Shown one piece after another: positions 29,223 to 39,398 of a DNA stretch of 64,000 nt. Position numbers and translations under genes: made by a program. The notes below the pieces were generated by a model. The model ran no database searches and was not told the origin of the DNA. It saw only the letters and a program-made list of their open reading frames with translations. This stretch comes from Gordonibacter sp. 28C (GTDB lineage Bacteria > Actinomycetota > Coriobacteriia > Coriobacteriales > Eggerthellaceae): assembly GCF_003339845.1 (NCBI RefSeq), contig NZ_PPTR01000007.1:1-64000 (forward strand), written 5' to 3'. Numbering within the stretch: the first letter of the stretch is position 1; each line of letters opens with the position of its first letter.

Positions 29223-29744
29223 ATGCCGCCCACCATCTACATCGACGCGGACGCCTGCCCGGTCACCTCCGAGGCGCTCGTCGTCGCGCGCAAGAGCAAG
29301 GTGCCTGTGGTCGTCGCGGGCAACTCCACGCAGAACCTGGCGCGCCACATCCGGCGCGGCGACCCGCGCGAGCCCACAGGCGGGTTCTGGGTGGACACGC
29401 TCGCCGTGGGCGTGGGCGCCGACGCGGCCGACTTCGCCATCGTGCAGGAGCTCGAGCCCGGAGACATCGTGGTCACGCAGGACATCGGCCTGGCCGCCAT
29501 GGCCCTCGGCCGCGGCGCGCGCGCCATCGGCGTGCGCGGGCGCGTGTTCACCCTGGCCACCATCGATCTGGACATGCACATCCGCCACGAGGAGAAGAAG
29601 GTGCGCCGCCAAGGCGGCCGTACGCACGGCCCCGCCGCCTTCGAAGAGGACGACCGCGAGCGCTTCGTCGCGAATCTCCAACGCCTGGTGAACGAGGCGC
29701 TGCGGGAAGAGGGAAAGCCTAGTCCGAGAGACGCCATTTTCTGA
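29223..29744 (+). CDS. YaiI/YqxD family protein (DUF188)
   Basis: 173-aa protein of the UPF0178 family, related to PIN-like nucleases. It begins IYIDADACPV, has DFAIVQELEPGDIVVTQDIGLA with the conserved acidic residues, and GRVFTLATIDLDM. Function is not established, though acidic residues suggest a metal-dependent nuclease. The ATG at 29223 follows AAAGGA; a TATAAT at 29169 gives a plausible promoter. Its 3' end overlaps the convergent frameshifted gene by 26 nt. Confidence 0.9.
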   Translation: MPPTIYIDADACPVTSEALVVARKSKVPVVVAGNSTQNLARHIRRGDPREPTGGFWVDTLAVGVGADAADFAIVQELEPGDIVVTQDIGLAAMALGRGARAIGVRGRVFTLATIDLDMHIRHEEKKVRRQGGRTHGPAAFEEDDRERFVANLQRLVNEALREEGKPSPRDAIF

Positions 29745-30158
29745 AAAGCGGCCCGACGGGATCGGCGCGCGCGACACGATCTTTGTCGAGCCACACGGGC
29801 GTCGTAACCTCTATCGTGCCGTCCTCGAGGACCTGTTCGGCGGGCACCTCGCCACGAGCCAGCGCGCACGCTCCGCAGACGAGTGCGAGAACGGTTGCGA
29901 AGAGGGCGGTAAGGACGAACAAACGCCAGTCTTGCGGCTTTCCGCCCAACGCAGCCGTGGCGCACAGCGGAGCCGCGATAAGAGCGAGATGGCGGAAATC
30001 CACATCGGCACGTCGTACACCACGTTCATAAGCTGCAACCCGTTCACAACTGCCAGCCCATGGCAAACGGCAAAAAATGCAAAGGCCGCGACGTTAGCGC
30101 ACAAGCAAAAAACTCCCGCCGCCGCTGCCGCGCGGGCGGAGCGAGATACGCATTCCAT
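29719..30158 (-). pseudogene. Frameshifted small membrane protein
   Basis: Two frames together make one sensible protein of about 146 aa. The first frame starts at ATG 30158 with AGGTGAT upstream and reads through ANVAAFAFFAVCHGLAVV to VPMWISAIS. Around 29985-30000 the protein-like reading moves to the -1 frame, continuing ALIAAPLCATAALGG, WRLFVLTALFATVLALVC and ending FRKWRLSD at 29719. Three membrane segments result. Either one base is missing here (pseudogene or assembly error) or a -1 frameshift is used; no classic slippery heptamer is evident. It starts 7 nt after the upstream 339-aa membrane protein gene, so the two form an operon. Family unknown. Confidence 0.65.
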
Positions 30159-30165
30159 CCAAAGA

Positions 30166-31185
30166 TCACCTGCTCTCCCAGTAAGCCGATGAAGTGTCGT
30201 CGTTGCCCACGATCACGCCGGCGAGAAGCACGTTGTCCGTCGGAAGCTCGGAAAAGCCGACGACGACCCCGTCCATCCCCCATTGCAGGCCCTTCATGCC
30301 GAAGAGGCGGCGGACGTCCGCCCTTTCCCTCACCTGGTACGTCGCGCCGTTCTGCAACACGCCCTGCCCGTCGTCGACGCGGAACGAGAACCCTCCGTCT
30401 CCGATCTGCGAGGTCACGGTCCCCGTGACGCGGTACGCGCTTCCCGTCTCCTCGAACGCGGCCTCCGTCTCGGCCAGCGCTTCGGCCGCCTGCTCCTCCT
30501 CGGAGCGCGGCGCCTCGACGCTCGGCGCGGCTTCGGGCGGCGCCGGGGCCCTTTCTCCAAACTGTTCGACGGTCCACTCGCCGTTCGCATCGCGGCGCTC
30601 TCGACGTCGCGGCTCGGGCAGGGTATCCAGCTCGAAAGGATCGTAACCGCCGCTGCCGTACCACTCGCTTCCGATCAACGCGCCCTTGAACAAAGGTCCC
30701 TGGTACTCGTAATAGCTCACGTTCACATCGAGGAAGGCGTCGACCTCCGCGACGGCCCGCTCCCCTTCGAACTCGACTTCGTGCTCGATATCCGAGAAAC
30801 CGAGCAGGAGGAAAAGGTAGAGCTCCAACAAGAGCGTTGCAACCCACACGATCAGGATGGCGCCCCCTTTGGCGAACTCCCCCAGCACGCTGGCAAGGCG
30901 ATCCGTCGTCCTCGCCCACCACGTGAACCACGTGGCAACGAACAGCGAACCGCCTACCAGGGGAAAGATGGCGAGCGCCGAAAACGCCCCGACCCGCAGC
31001 TGCCACCCGCGCTGCGCGGCATAAGCGGACAATGCGAGCATCATGCAAACGGAAAGCGCGACGAGCAGCAAAACGAGCCAGCGAACAGCGCACGCCGTCG
31101 CGCTGACAGTTTTGCGCAGGCGCCGCGGGGATTTGCACGGCGGGCTGGCGTCTATGGGGCGCTCGTCTTTTCCCCGCTCAGTCAT
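30166..31185 (-). CDS. Uncharacterised membrane protein with three N-terminal helices
   Basis: 339 aa, family not recognised. Hydrophobic segments lie near residues 30-52, 60-84 and 95-117; the rest is soluble and probably outside, including an acidic Pro/Glu-rich stretch (about 210-245) and a C-terminal beta-rich part (FRVDDGQGVLQNGATYQV, then PTDNVLLAGVIVGND). The ATG at 31185 follows TTGGAG at short spacing; the frame remains open far upstream through what looks like repeat DNA, so that extension is not used. It precedes the frameshifted membrane gene. Confidence 0.65.
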   Translation of the reverse strand: MTERGKDERPIDASPPCKSPRRLRKTVSATACAVRWLVLLLVALSVCMMLALSAYAAQRGWQLRVGAFSALAIFPLVGGSLFVATWFTWWARTTDRLASVLGEFAKGGAILIVWVATLLLELYLFLLLGFSDIEHEVEFEGERAVAEVDAFLDVNVSYYEYQGPLFKGALIGSEWYGSGGYDPFELDTLPEPRRRERRDANGEWTVEQFGERAPAPPEAAPSVEAPRSEEEQAAEALAETEAAFEETGSAYRVTGTVTSQIGDGGFSFRVDDGQGVLQNGATYQVRERADVRRLFGMKGLQWGMDGVVVGFSELPTDNVLLAGVIVGNDDTSSAYWESR

Positions 31186-31684
31186 ATCACTCCAACAGGT
31201 CGGAATCGGCCAGGGACGAAAGCTCGCTTTGCTTCGCAGACGAACCTCTCGAACCGCCACCATACCCTTCGGCGCACCGGTTATCAACATGCTCCGCGCA
31301 AGCGCCAAGAGAAACGGACACGTCGCCGAAGATGCAATCCCAAGGATGCAAGCAGACGAAGGGGCGCGCAGAGAGAGCCCTGGTGCACGAAAGAGTCTTC
31401 GAAAGACACGAAATTCACCGCTCTGAAGCTCTTCGGCCGCTCCAAGCGTGAATTTCGGGTCCTCTTTCGGGACGCCCCCTTTCCCGAGCAGGCCTTTTCT
31501 CAAAGAGCAAAGGCCGCAGACGGGATAATCGTTGCCCTGACGCTTCACAGCGGTGAATTTCGTGCTTCAAGGGCATCGTTTGCCGCATCTAGGCAACGAG
31601 GACGTCGCCAACGCCGCAACGTAGATCGAACGTAGCTTTCAGCGCTTCGCGCTCGCGCGCTCCGGCTCGACTGGTTCCCCGGCG
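31186..31684. other. 500-nt intergenic region with inverted repeat
   Basis: There is no convincing gene. G+C is lower than in the neighbours. It contains a 16-bp inverted repeat pair (listed separately), a related direct copy of gtgaatttcg at 31450-31459, and stem-forming stretches near 31390-31405 (gaaagagtcttcgaaagac). The minus frame is open across it but without a start or family match. Confidence 0.5.
31408..31564. repeat. MITE-like element with 16-bp terminal inverted repeats
   Basis: The sequence cacgaaattcaccgct (31408-31423) is repeated exactly inverted as agcggtgaatttcgtg (31549-31564), bounding 157 nt with no ORF. Size and structure resemble a small non-autonomous element. No clear target-site duplication is visible. 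Confidence 0.45.
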
Positions 31685-33034
31685 CTACGACTCATCGTTC
31701 TCCTTCGCCAACTCCTCGAAGGCCGCCTTCATGGTGGGGTTGTTGCGGGTCAGGCGCTTGATGGTGAGGTCCTGGGCCTTGTTGTTCGCCAGGCGCAGGT
31801 TGTTCTCGGAGGACAGCAGGGCGTCCTTCGTCTTCTGCAGGTGGGTGATGGTCTTGTCGATCTCGTCGATGGCCGTTTGGAAGCGCCTGCTGGCCAGGTC
31901 GTAATTGCGCGCGAACCCGGTTTTAAACGACTCCATCTGCTCTTCGAAGCGCGTGATGTCGATGTTCTGGTTGCGCACGGCCGCGAGCTCGGCCTTGTAC
32001 GTCATCGAGTTCAGCGCCGCGTTGCGCAAAATGGATATGATGGGAAGGAAGAACTGCGGTCGGACGACGTACATCTTCTCGTAGCGGTACGACACGTCCA
32101 CGATGCCCTGGTTGTACAGCTCGCTCTCCGGTTCGAGCAGCGTGACCAGCACGGCGTATTCGCAACCCTTCTTCACGCGGTCGGCGTCGAGCTTCTTGAA
32201 GAAGTCCTCGTTGCGGTGCCGGTGCGTCGACTCGTCGGACTCGTTCTTCATCTCGAACATGATGGACACGATCTCGTTGCCCTCGCCGTCGCACTCGCGG
32301 AACACGAAGTCCCCCTTGGAGCCCTCCGAGGCGTCGTTGTCCTTCTCGAAATAGGCGTGCGGGAACGCCGTCGACCGTATCTTGTTGAACTCGGTCTCGC
32401 AGTGCTGCTCGAGCGACTCGCCCACCATCTTGGTGGACAGGCGCGCCTTCATGTCCTTGTAGCGCTCGATCTCGCCGTCCTTGTAGGCGATGATGTCGTC
32501 CTTCGCCTTGAGCTCGATGGCCAGCTGCTCCTTGAGGGCGCTCTCGCACTGGCTCTTCTCGGCCTCCTTAAGCGCCACCTGCGCGGCCAGCGCGTCGCGC
32601 TCGCGCTCCACGGCCGAGCGCGCCTGCTCCACGGCCAGCTGCTTCTCCGTCTCGAAGGCGCTTCCCTGCGCGGCGATGCGCTGCTCGAGCTCGGCAATGC
32701 GCGCGTCCTTGGCCGCGGCGGCGTCGGCCAGGGCGCGCTCGAGCTCGGCCTGCGCCACGCGCGCCTGGCTCTCGCGCTCGCGCCGCTCCGCTTCCAGACG
32801 AGCCTCCAGTTCGGCGACCCGGGCGGCTTTCTCGGCTGCGGCGTCCTGCGCCTCGGCCAAAGCCTGGGCGACGGCGAGCTCCACGGCCTGCCGCTTCTCG
32901 GTTTCGAGCAGATCCGCATGGCGGCGGATCTCCTTGTCGAACTCGCTGTCGCGCACCTGCTTCACGATGGCGGCGAAACCGGCCTCGTCGATTTGGAACG
33001 CCGTTCCGCAATGGGGACACTTGATATCGTTCAT
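31685..33034 (-). CDS. DUF2130 domain protein
   Basis: 449-aa protein. It starts [16 protein letters not shown], a small Cys-containing knuckle, followed by a long coiled coil (about 45-215) and a C-terminal globular domain holding [25 protein letters not shown], the D...ExK pattern of PD-(D/E)XK nucleases. DUF2130 proteins are thought to be DNA-associated nucleases; their biological role is unclear. A second helical stretch ends the protein. The ATG at 33034 follows AAGAAGGAGCG. It is divergent from gdhA. Confidence 0.85.
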   Translation of the reverse strand: MNDIKCPHCGTAFQIDEAGFAAIVKQVRDSEFDKEIRRHADLLETEKRQAVELAVAQALAEAQDAAAEKAARVAELEARLEAERRERESQARVAQAELERALADAAAAKDARIAELEQRIAAQGSAFETEKQLAVEQARSAVERERDALAAQVALKEAEKSQCESALKEQLAIELKAKDDIIAYKDGEIERYKDMKARLSTKMVGESLEQHCETEFNKIRSTAFPHAYFEKDNDASEGSKGDFVFRECDGEGNEIVSIMFEMKNESDESTHRHRNEDFFKKLDADRVKKGCEYAVLVTLLEPESELYNQGIVDVSYRYEKMYVVRPQFFLPIISILRNAALNSMTYKAELAAVRNQNIDITRFEEQMESFKTGFARNYDLASRRFQTAIDEIDKTITHLQKTKDALLSSENNLRLANNKAQDLTIKRLTRNNPTMKAAFEELAKENDES

Positions 33035-33239
33035 GCTCGCTCCTTCTTTCCTTGCATTCGATTCTACCCTATCGGCATGCGCATGCAGGCCCGTGTTCGG
33101 GACAGTCGCGCGGGGACGAGCGTCGACGCCGTCGGGTCGCAGGGTTTCCCACCGAACGCCCGTCCGCCTTCGTCCGCATGTTTCCCATCGACCACCTGCG
33201 CCTTCCGCAGGTTCGTTTTGTTTCAAAACGTTTAAATAA

Positions 33240-34640
<1,401 letters not shown>

Positions 34641-34675
34641 GCCCGAAAGCCTTCGAAGCGCATCGCGAAGAAGCG

Positions 34676-34707
34676 AGCGGCTCCGTCTTGTGACGGAGCC
34701 GCTTTTT
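34676..34707 (+). terminator. Intrinsic terminator of gdhA
   Basis: agcggctccgtc pairs with gacggagccgct (34676-34687 with 34692-34703), a 12-bp stem with a 4-nt loop and a T run (tttttc). It may also work for the converging minus-strand operon. Confidence 0.9.
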
Positions 34708-34772
34708 CATGCACGCCGGCTTCTCGCTTGCACGGGCGGGTGGGAGAACGCGCGGCCGCCCGCGATCGAGCG

Positions 34773-36107
34773 CTAGCTCCGGCGACGGCGGCCGAAGCCC
34801 TCGGGCCTGTCGCGCTCGAGCAGCGACACCATGCGCTCGACGAGCGCGGCCGGATCGTCGCCGTCCTCCGGATAGCGCACGGCGGCCGAGCGAACCCGGC
34901 AGAACACCTTCTTGCCGTCGATGCGCGCCTTCCACAGCAACGCGAGCTCCAGCCCGCGCATGAGGTCGCCAAGCGCGCGCTTCTCCACGCGCTCGCGCAG
35001 GGCGATGACGAAGCACCCGGCCCCGCTCACGCGCGCGGCGAAGTAATCGCCCTCGACCACATGAGCTATCTCGTCGCCCACCTCCTGCAGGTAGCTGCGG
35101 CGAGCATCCCAGCCCAACGAAAGCGCGGTGCGCTCGAAGTCGTCGACCATGAGGCAGACCAACGTCAAGGGTTGGGGGCCTTTGCGCCGCGAGGCCTCCT
35201 TGCCCAACTGCTCCACGAACCCCCCGTAGGTGAGCAATCCCGTCTCGGGATCGAGGCGGCGCTCCTCGTCGAGCTGCCGGCGCATACGGCGCAACCGCAG
35301 AACCGCCACGACGATCCCTATCGTCAGCAAAGAGAGCACCGTGAAGGCGGCCGCGAGGGCAACCGTCCAGTTGGAAGGCACCCATCCGTCCGTCGGCATG
35401 ATGGACAGGGTCCAGAGCGTCGGCATGTTGAAGGACATCTTCGCCGCGTTGGAGAAGTCGCACCCGCCCTCGGACGCGGCGATGACGTCTTTGCTGCCGT
35501 CCTGCGGGCTGACCGCCCACAGCTCGTAACGGTAACCCGCCTCCTCCAAGGACGCGAAGTCCAGCTGCTCGATGACGTAGTCGGCCTTCAAGGCCATAAC
35601 GGCCTCGCCGTAGTATGCGCCGTCGACGTCGATAGGCTGCACGAACAGGAAAACCCTCTCGCCGTTGGAGAGCTCGGTCGGCCCCTCCACGACGAAGTCG
35701 TCGGTCACCTTCGCCAGCGTGTAGAGGTAGGAGAACTCGCTGATGTTCCGGCCGACCATGTCGCCGAACGCGTCCTCGGGGTACGCGGCCCGCATCGTCT
35801 CGCCCTGCACGTAGGCGACATAGGCCACTTCGTCGCGCGCGAGCAGCTCGCCGGACGCCTCGGCGAGCCACGCCTCGTCGTCCGGGTCGGCTTCCAGCTT
35901 CACGGCAAGGCCGCCCGCCTCGCTCAGGTCGCCCCGCAGCTTCAGCGTCATGGTCTGCTGGTAGAACGAGAGCACGTTGGCCGCCTCGGCGCGGCGGAAG
36001 TTGTGGATCTCGCCGTGGACGAACATCCCCAAAGAAGCGGCCGCCACGCACACAGCCAGGGAAAACGCCGCGAAGGCAAGGACGGTGCGCGCGCTCGGCC
36101 GTCTCAC
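34773..36107 (-). CDS. Membrane sensor with degenerate GGDEF domain
   Basis: 444-aa protein. An N-terminal helix (about 8-30), an extracytoplasmic sensor region of about 220 residues (Cache-like in size) and a second helix (about 240-270) precede a GGDEF-fold domain. That domain keeps the early LDPETGLLTYGGF and VDDFE motifs but the signature is SGAGCF instead of GGDEF, so it should not make c-di-GMP. It may bind GTP or act as partner to the intact cyclase encoded just upstream. The GTG start at 36107 overlaps that gene's TGA (GTGA), so translation is coupled. Confidence 0.8.
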   Translation of the reverse strand: MRRPSARTVLAFAAFSLAVCVAAASLGMFVHGEIHNFRRAEAANVLSFYQQTMTLKLRGDLSEAGGLAVKLEADPDDEAWLAEASGELLARDEVAYVAYVQGETMRAAYPEDAFGDMVGRNISEFSYLYTLAKVTDDFVVEGPTELSNGERVFLFVQPIDVDGAYYGEAVMALKADYVIEQLDFASLEEAGYRYELWAVSPQDGSKDVIAASEGGCDFSNAAKMSFNMPTLWTLSIMPTDGWVPSNWTVALAAAFTVLSLLTIGIVVAVLRLRRMRRQLDEERRLDPETGLLTYGGFVEQLGKEASRRKGPQPLTLVCLMVDDFERTALSLGWDARRSYLQEVGDEIAHVVEGDYFAARVSGAGCFVIALRERVEKRALGDLMRGLELALLWKARIDGKKVFCRVRSAAVRYPEDGDDPAALVERMVSLLERDRPEGFGRRRRS

Positions 36108-37663
36108 TTCTCCCCACCGTCCTGGTACACGCGGTACCCGTGCTTCCCGCTCTGCTTGACGTCGTACAGCGCCTGGTCGGCCTGCTCCATGAGCTCGTCG
36201 GCCCCCACGCGATGGTCCCACACCGAAACGCCCACGCTGCAGCCCACCGAGAACACGGAATCGCCCGACTGGACGTCGACCTGCAGGCCCGCCGTCAGGT
36301 CCCCGAGCACGTCGCGCAGCTCTTCCTCGTCGTCGAAGTCGGTCATGAGCAGCACGAACTCGTCGCCGCCGTAGCGGCCAACCAGGCCCTCGTAGCGCCG
36401 CTCGTACTCGCGCAGCAGGTATCCGACGCTCTTGAGCGCGATGTCGCCGGTCGCATGGCCGTACGTGTCGTTGATGATTTTGAAGTCGTCGAGGTCCACG
36501 AAGCACAGGGCGTACATCTCTTCGTCGTCGGCGTTCTCCAGCACGGTCTCCAGCCTGCTGGAGAACACGGAGCGCGTGACGGTGCCCGTCAGGCCGTCGG
36601 ACAGGCCCGACGAGGTCAGCTCCAGGATGTCCTCGATGTCGGCGCCGGAGGGGCGCTCGTCGCTGTACACCTTCTTCTGCAGCTCCTCGACCGATTTCTC
36701 AAGCGAGCGCGCGGAGTTCATCTGGTACAGGAAGTTTCGGTACATGAGCAGGAAGCCGCCCGCCAGGATGAAGAGCCCGACGACGATCATCGGCAGCAGG
36801 TTCCACATGATCTTCGCGTAGGAGTCCCAGAAACCGACGACGCACACCGCGTCCCACTTGGTGTTGGCGATGGGCGCCGCGGCGTAGTAGCGCACGTCGA
36901 GCCCGTCGACGGTCCAGAAGCTCACGGGATTCAGCGACAGCAGCTCCGCCTCCACCTTGTCGGCCGACATGTCGAACGCGATGTTCTGGCGGATGGGGTC
37001 GAGGAAGAAGTCGTCGTACACGTAACCGCTCGTCGCCGACATGACCTGGCCCTCGCTGCCGATGAGCACCGAATCGACGTACGGGCTCGCCAAGCCGTCG
37101 TTCAGCATGCCGACGATCTCGTCGAAGTACACCGCCGCGAACAGCGTGCCCGTCATGGCGCCCTGCTCGTCGCGCAGCGGAACGACCACGGTGTAGTTGA
37201 GCGTGGAGCCGTCGGCGCCGGCAGCGAAGCTGTCGGTGACCGTGCGCTCGCCGGTGGAGTAGACCTGCTGCATGTAGTCGCGGCTGGCCAGGCTGGCGGG
37301 CCCCGTGGCGTCCCACACGTTGATGTCCCTGTCGACGTAGCAGATAAGGTAATACCCGAAATGCTCGTTGACCTGGTCGAGCATGTTGACCTTGTCCATG
37401 ATGGGAACGGAGGGGTCGTACAGCGTGGGCTGCTCGGCCAGCGACTCCAGCATGTTGAACGTCTCGGCGATGCGCGACTCGATGCGAGGCTGGGCGGCGG
37501 CGAGGGACAGGTCGCCCTCGTGCCGCATGTCGCGCACGGCCATGGCGACCGCCGTCGCGCTGACGACCAGCAGGAACAGCACGGCGAGAACGACGCCGCA
37601 GGCGGCCATGCGCCTGAACGAGAACCGAGACTTTTTTCGCGATGCGCCCCTACCGCTCCCCAT
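36104..37663 (-). CDS. Membrane-bound diguanylate cyclase (dCache-GGDEF)
   Basis: 519-aa sensor enzyme predicted to make cyclic di-GMP from GTP. The layout is a membrane helix (about 18-42), a large extracytoplasmic region (43-290) with dCache-like features, a second helix (about 295-318), a short coiled linker and a GGDEF domain (about 355-515) with DGLTGTVTR, FVDLDDFKIIND and intact GRYGGDEFVLL. A possible product-inhibition RxxD is not evident. The ATG at 37663 follows AAAGGGTG. It is the first gene of a two-gene operon with the degenerate GGDEF protein. Confidence 0.9.
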   Translation of the reverse strand: MGSGRGASRKKSRFSFRRMAACGVVLAVLFLLVVSATAVAMAVRDMRHEGDLSLAAAQPRIESRIAETFNMLESLAEQPTLYDPSVPIMDKVNMLDQVNEHFGYYLICYVDRDINVWDATGPASLASRDYMQQVYSTGERTVTDSFAAGADGSTLNYTVVVPLRDEQGAMTGTLFAAVYFDEIVGMLNDGLASPYVDSVLIGSEGQVMSATSGYVYDDFFLDPIRQNIAFDMSADKVEAELLSLNPVSFWTVDGLDVRYYAAAPIANTKWDAVCVVGFWDSYAKIMWNLLPMIVVGLFILAGGFLLMYRNFLYQMNSARSLEKSVEELQKKVYSDERPSGADIEDILELTSSGLSDGLTGTVTRSVFSSRLETVLENADDEEMYALCFVDLDDFKIINDTYGHATGDIALKSVGYLLREYERRYEGLVGRYGGDEFVLLMTDFDDEEELRDVLGDLTAGLQVDVQSGDSVFSVGCSVGVSVWDHRVGADELMEQADQALYDVKQSGKHGYRVYQDGGEK

Positions 37664-37699
37664 GACACCCTTTCTTGCTTTCAAGGCAATGATAGCATT

Positions 37700-37729
37700 A
37701 TTGTAGCATAGCACCCCCCCCCCGGTCAG
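37700..37729 (-). promoter_or_regulatory. Promoter with a 10-G tract in the spacer
   Basis: On the minus strand a -35-like CTGACC (37729-37724) is followed by ten consecutive G residues (37723-37714), TGCTATGC, and a -10-like TACAAT (37705-37700). The spacer is 18 nt. Homopolymeric tracts of this length are prone to slippage, and loss of one G would give the optimal 17-nt spacer. About 30 nt separate the predicted start site from the cyclase ATG. Confidence 0.55.
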
Positions 37730-37824
37730 GCCCTTTGCCCGAAATTGGCCGGACGACAAAAGAATCGCAGGCGAAAACGCGGTTTCGGAGAACCAGGGAG
37801 GAGCGCTTCGTGTTGCGCAACCGC

Positions 37825-38670
37825 TTAGGCCGCTTGCAGCACTTTCGCGGACACGACGTTGCTGGGGGAAATGAGGATGGCGCCCACCGAGCCCACGGCC
37901 GGGGCGTCCACGTAGAACGTGCCGTCGATGGTCTCGCCCATGACGAACAGGTCCTCGTCCTGCGTCGACACGACGATGTCGATGCCCGCAACCCCCTCGG
38001 CGTACTCCTTGTCGGGCGTGACGAGCACGATGAAATCGACTTTGTAGCGCTTGAAGTAGGCTATCTGCTTCTCCAGCACGATGCTGGACGTGGGCGCGTC
38101 GATGCTGAACACGCCGAAACGGTGCCCGCCCTTCTTGAGGATGACGCCCTCGCTGTACGCGTCGAGGTCGGTGGTGTCGAGCGAGAACACCGTGGCCCCC
38201 TTGTCCTCGTACCCTTCCTTGGCCTCGTCCACGCTGAGCGCCTTCTTCTTAGGGGTCAGAGAGCCGTCGGTCGATCCGACGGCGGCGGTCGCGTCCGTCG
38301 GGATCGCAGGGTCGCCGACGTCGTCGGAGGGCGGCGTTGCGGAGGCGCCCTCCGCGGCTTTCGCGTCGCTCGGCAGGTCGGCCCCGGGAACGGACGCCCC
38401 GGCCGCGCCCTCGTCCGCGTCTTTCTCGGAGCGCGCGCCCTCGGCCGCCTCCGGCGGCGCCGGGGCCTTCTCGTCTTGGGACGCGACGGCGGTGCCGGGG
38501 TACACGATGGCCGTGTAGCCGTCCATGCTGCCGAACGTGTCGTCGAGGTTCGAGGCCGCGACGTTCCAGGAGTGGCCGGCCAGCAAGTACCACCCCAAGC
38601 CGCACAAGCTCAGGACGATCAGGCCCAGGAACACGACGAGCGCTATTTTCTCGCGAGATTTCACCGACAT
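37825..38670 (-). CDS. Uncharacterised membrane-anchored protein
   Basis: 281 aa, family not recognised. It has one N-terminal helix (about 8-30), a low-complexity Ala/Asp/Glu/Pro-rich linker (about 60-140) and a C-terminal domain (about 140-281) with alternating hydrophobic strands (HRFGVFSIDAP, VDFIVLVTPDK, GIDIVVSTQDEDLFVMGE), faintly like a degenerate metallophosphatase or 5'-nucleotidase fold. The ATG at 38670 lies 10 nt after a TATAAT at 38686-38681, so the mRNA leader would be only a few nucleotides. An ATG four codons earlier overlaps that hexamer. Confidence 0.65.
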   Translation of the reverse strand: MSVKSREKIALVVFLGLIVLSLCGLGWYLLAGHSWNVAASNLDDTFGSMDGYTAIVYPGTAVASQDEKAPAPPEAAEGARSEKDADEGAAGASVPGADLPSDAKAAEGASATPPSDDVGDPAIPTDATAAVGSTDGSLTPKKKALSVDEAKEGYEDKGATVFSLDTTDLDAYSEGVILKKGGHRFGVFSIDAPTSSIVLEKQIAYFKRYKVDFIVLVTPDKEYAEGVAGIDIVVSTQDEDLFVMGETIDGTFYVDAPAVGSVGAILISPSNVVSAKVLQAA

Positions 38671-38747
38671 AGTGCCCACCATTATAGCGTCTTGCGTCGC
38701 CGCGGTCGCCGTGACGGGCAACCGACAGAATTTCGACAGCCGAGCTT

Positions 38748-39281
38748 CTACACGAGCTTCTCGTAGGCGATGCGATCGGGCGTGGCCCCTTCGGCATGGG
38801 TGATGTATATGGTGCCGCACGCCGCATAGCCCCGCTTCTCCAAAAGGCGGCGCATGGGCAGGTTGCCGGGATGGGTGTCGATGCGCACGCTCGCGCACCC
38901 GCGCTCGCGCGCCAGGCGCTCGGCGCTCTCCAGCAGAAGCGAGGCGGCCCCCCTTCCCTTGCACGCCGCCGACACGGCAACGCGGTGCATGACGCCGTAG
39001 CATGGATCGTCCGAACGCGAGTCCGTGAGCCACGAGCCCTGCTCGATGAGATCGTAGTCTTGCTCGCCGGAGAAGCCGACCATGGCCGTGGCCACGACGA
39101 CGCCGTCCTCGTCGACCGCAACGTAGGAATCGCCTCGGGCCACGTCGGCCTCGATGGCCTCGCGATGGGGATAGCCGCCCTGCCACTGGTCGATGCCGAG
39201 CGCGGCGAGCGCCCGGCGGCCGTCGGCGAGGATGTCCATGATGCGGTCGATGTCCGACGCGCGGGTTAGGCGGAATTGCAC
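38748..39281 (-). CDS. GNAT family N-acetyltransferase
   Basis: 177-aa acetyl-CoA-dependent acetyltransferase. The acetyl-CoA loop is in HRVAVSAACKGRGAASLLLESAE, and the domain ends RRLLEKRGYAACGTIYI. The start is probably GTG at 39281 (VQFRLTRASDIDRI), with only a weak ribosome site. Its C-terminal segment resembles the GNAT domains fused to the two EamA transporters next door, so the three likely share origin. Substrate unknown. Confidence 0.85.
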   Translation of the reverse strand: MQFRLTRASDIDRIMDILADGRRALAALGIDQWQGGYPHREAIEADVARGDSYVAVDEDGVVVATAMVGFSGEQDYDLIEQGSWLTDSRSDDPCYGVMHRVAVSAACKGRGAASLLLESAERLARERGCASVRIDTHPGNLPMRRLLEKRGYAACGTIYITHAEGATPDRIAYEKLV

Positions 39282-39320
39282 GTGAGTGTTCGCTTTCTTC
39301 TCGAAATGCGGCCGTTCGGG

Positions 39321-39345
39321 AAAAGACGGCGGCCAAAGGCCGCCG
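39321..39345 (-). terminator. Intrinsic terminator after the first EamA-GNAT gene
   Basis: ggcggcc-TTT-ggccgcc on the minus strand (39328-39334 with 39338-39344), followed by GTCTTTTCCC. It lies about 55 nt beyond the stop at 39399. Confidence 0.75.
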
Positions 39346-39398
39346 CAGGTGGTTCGTAGAGCGTCATGAGGCCTGACGGCCGGAAGGTCCAACCGCCG

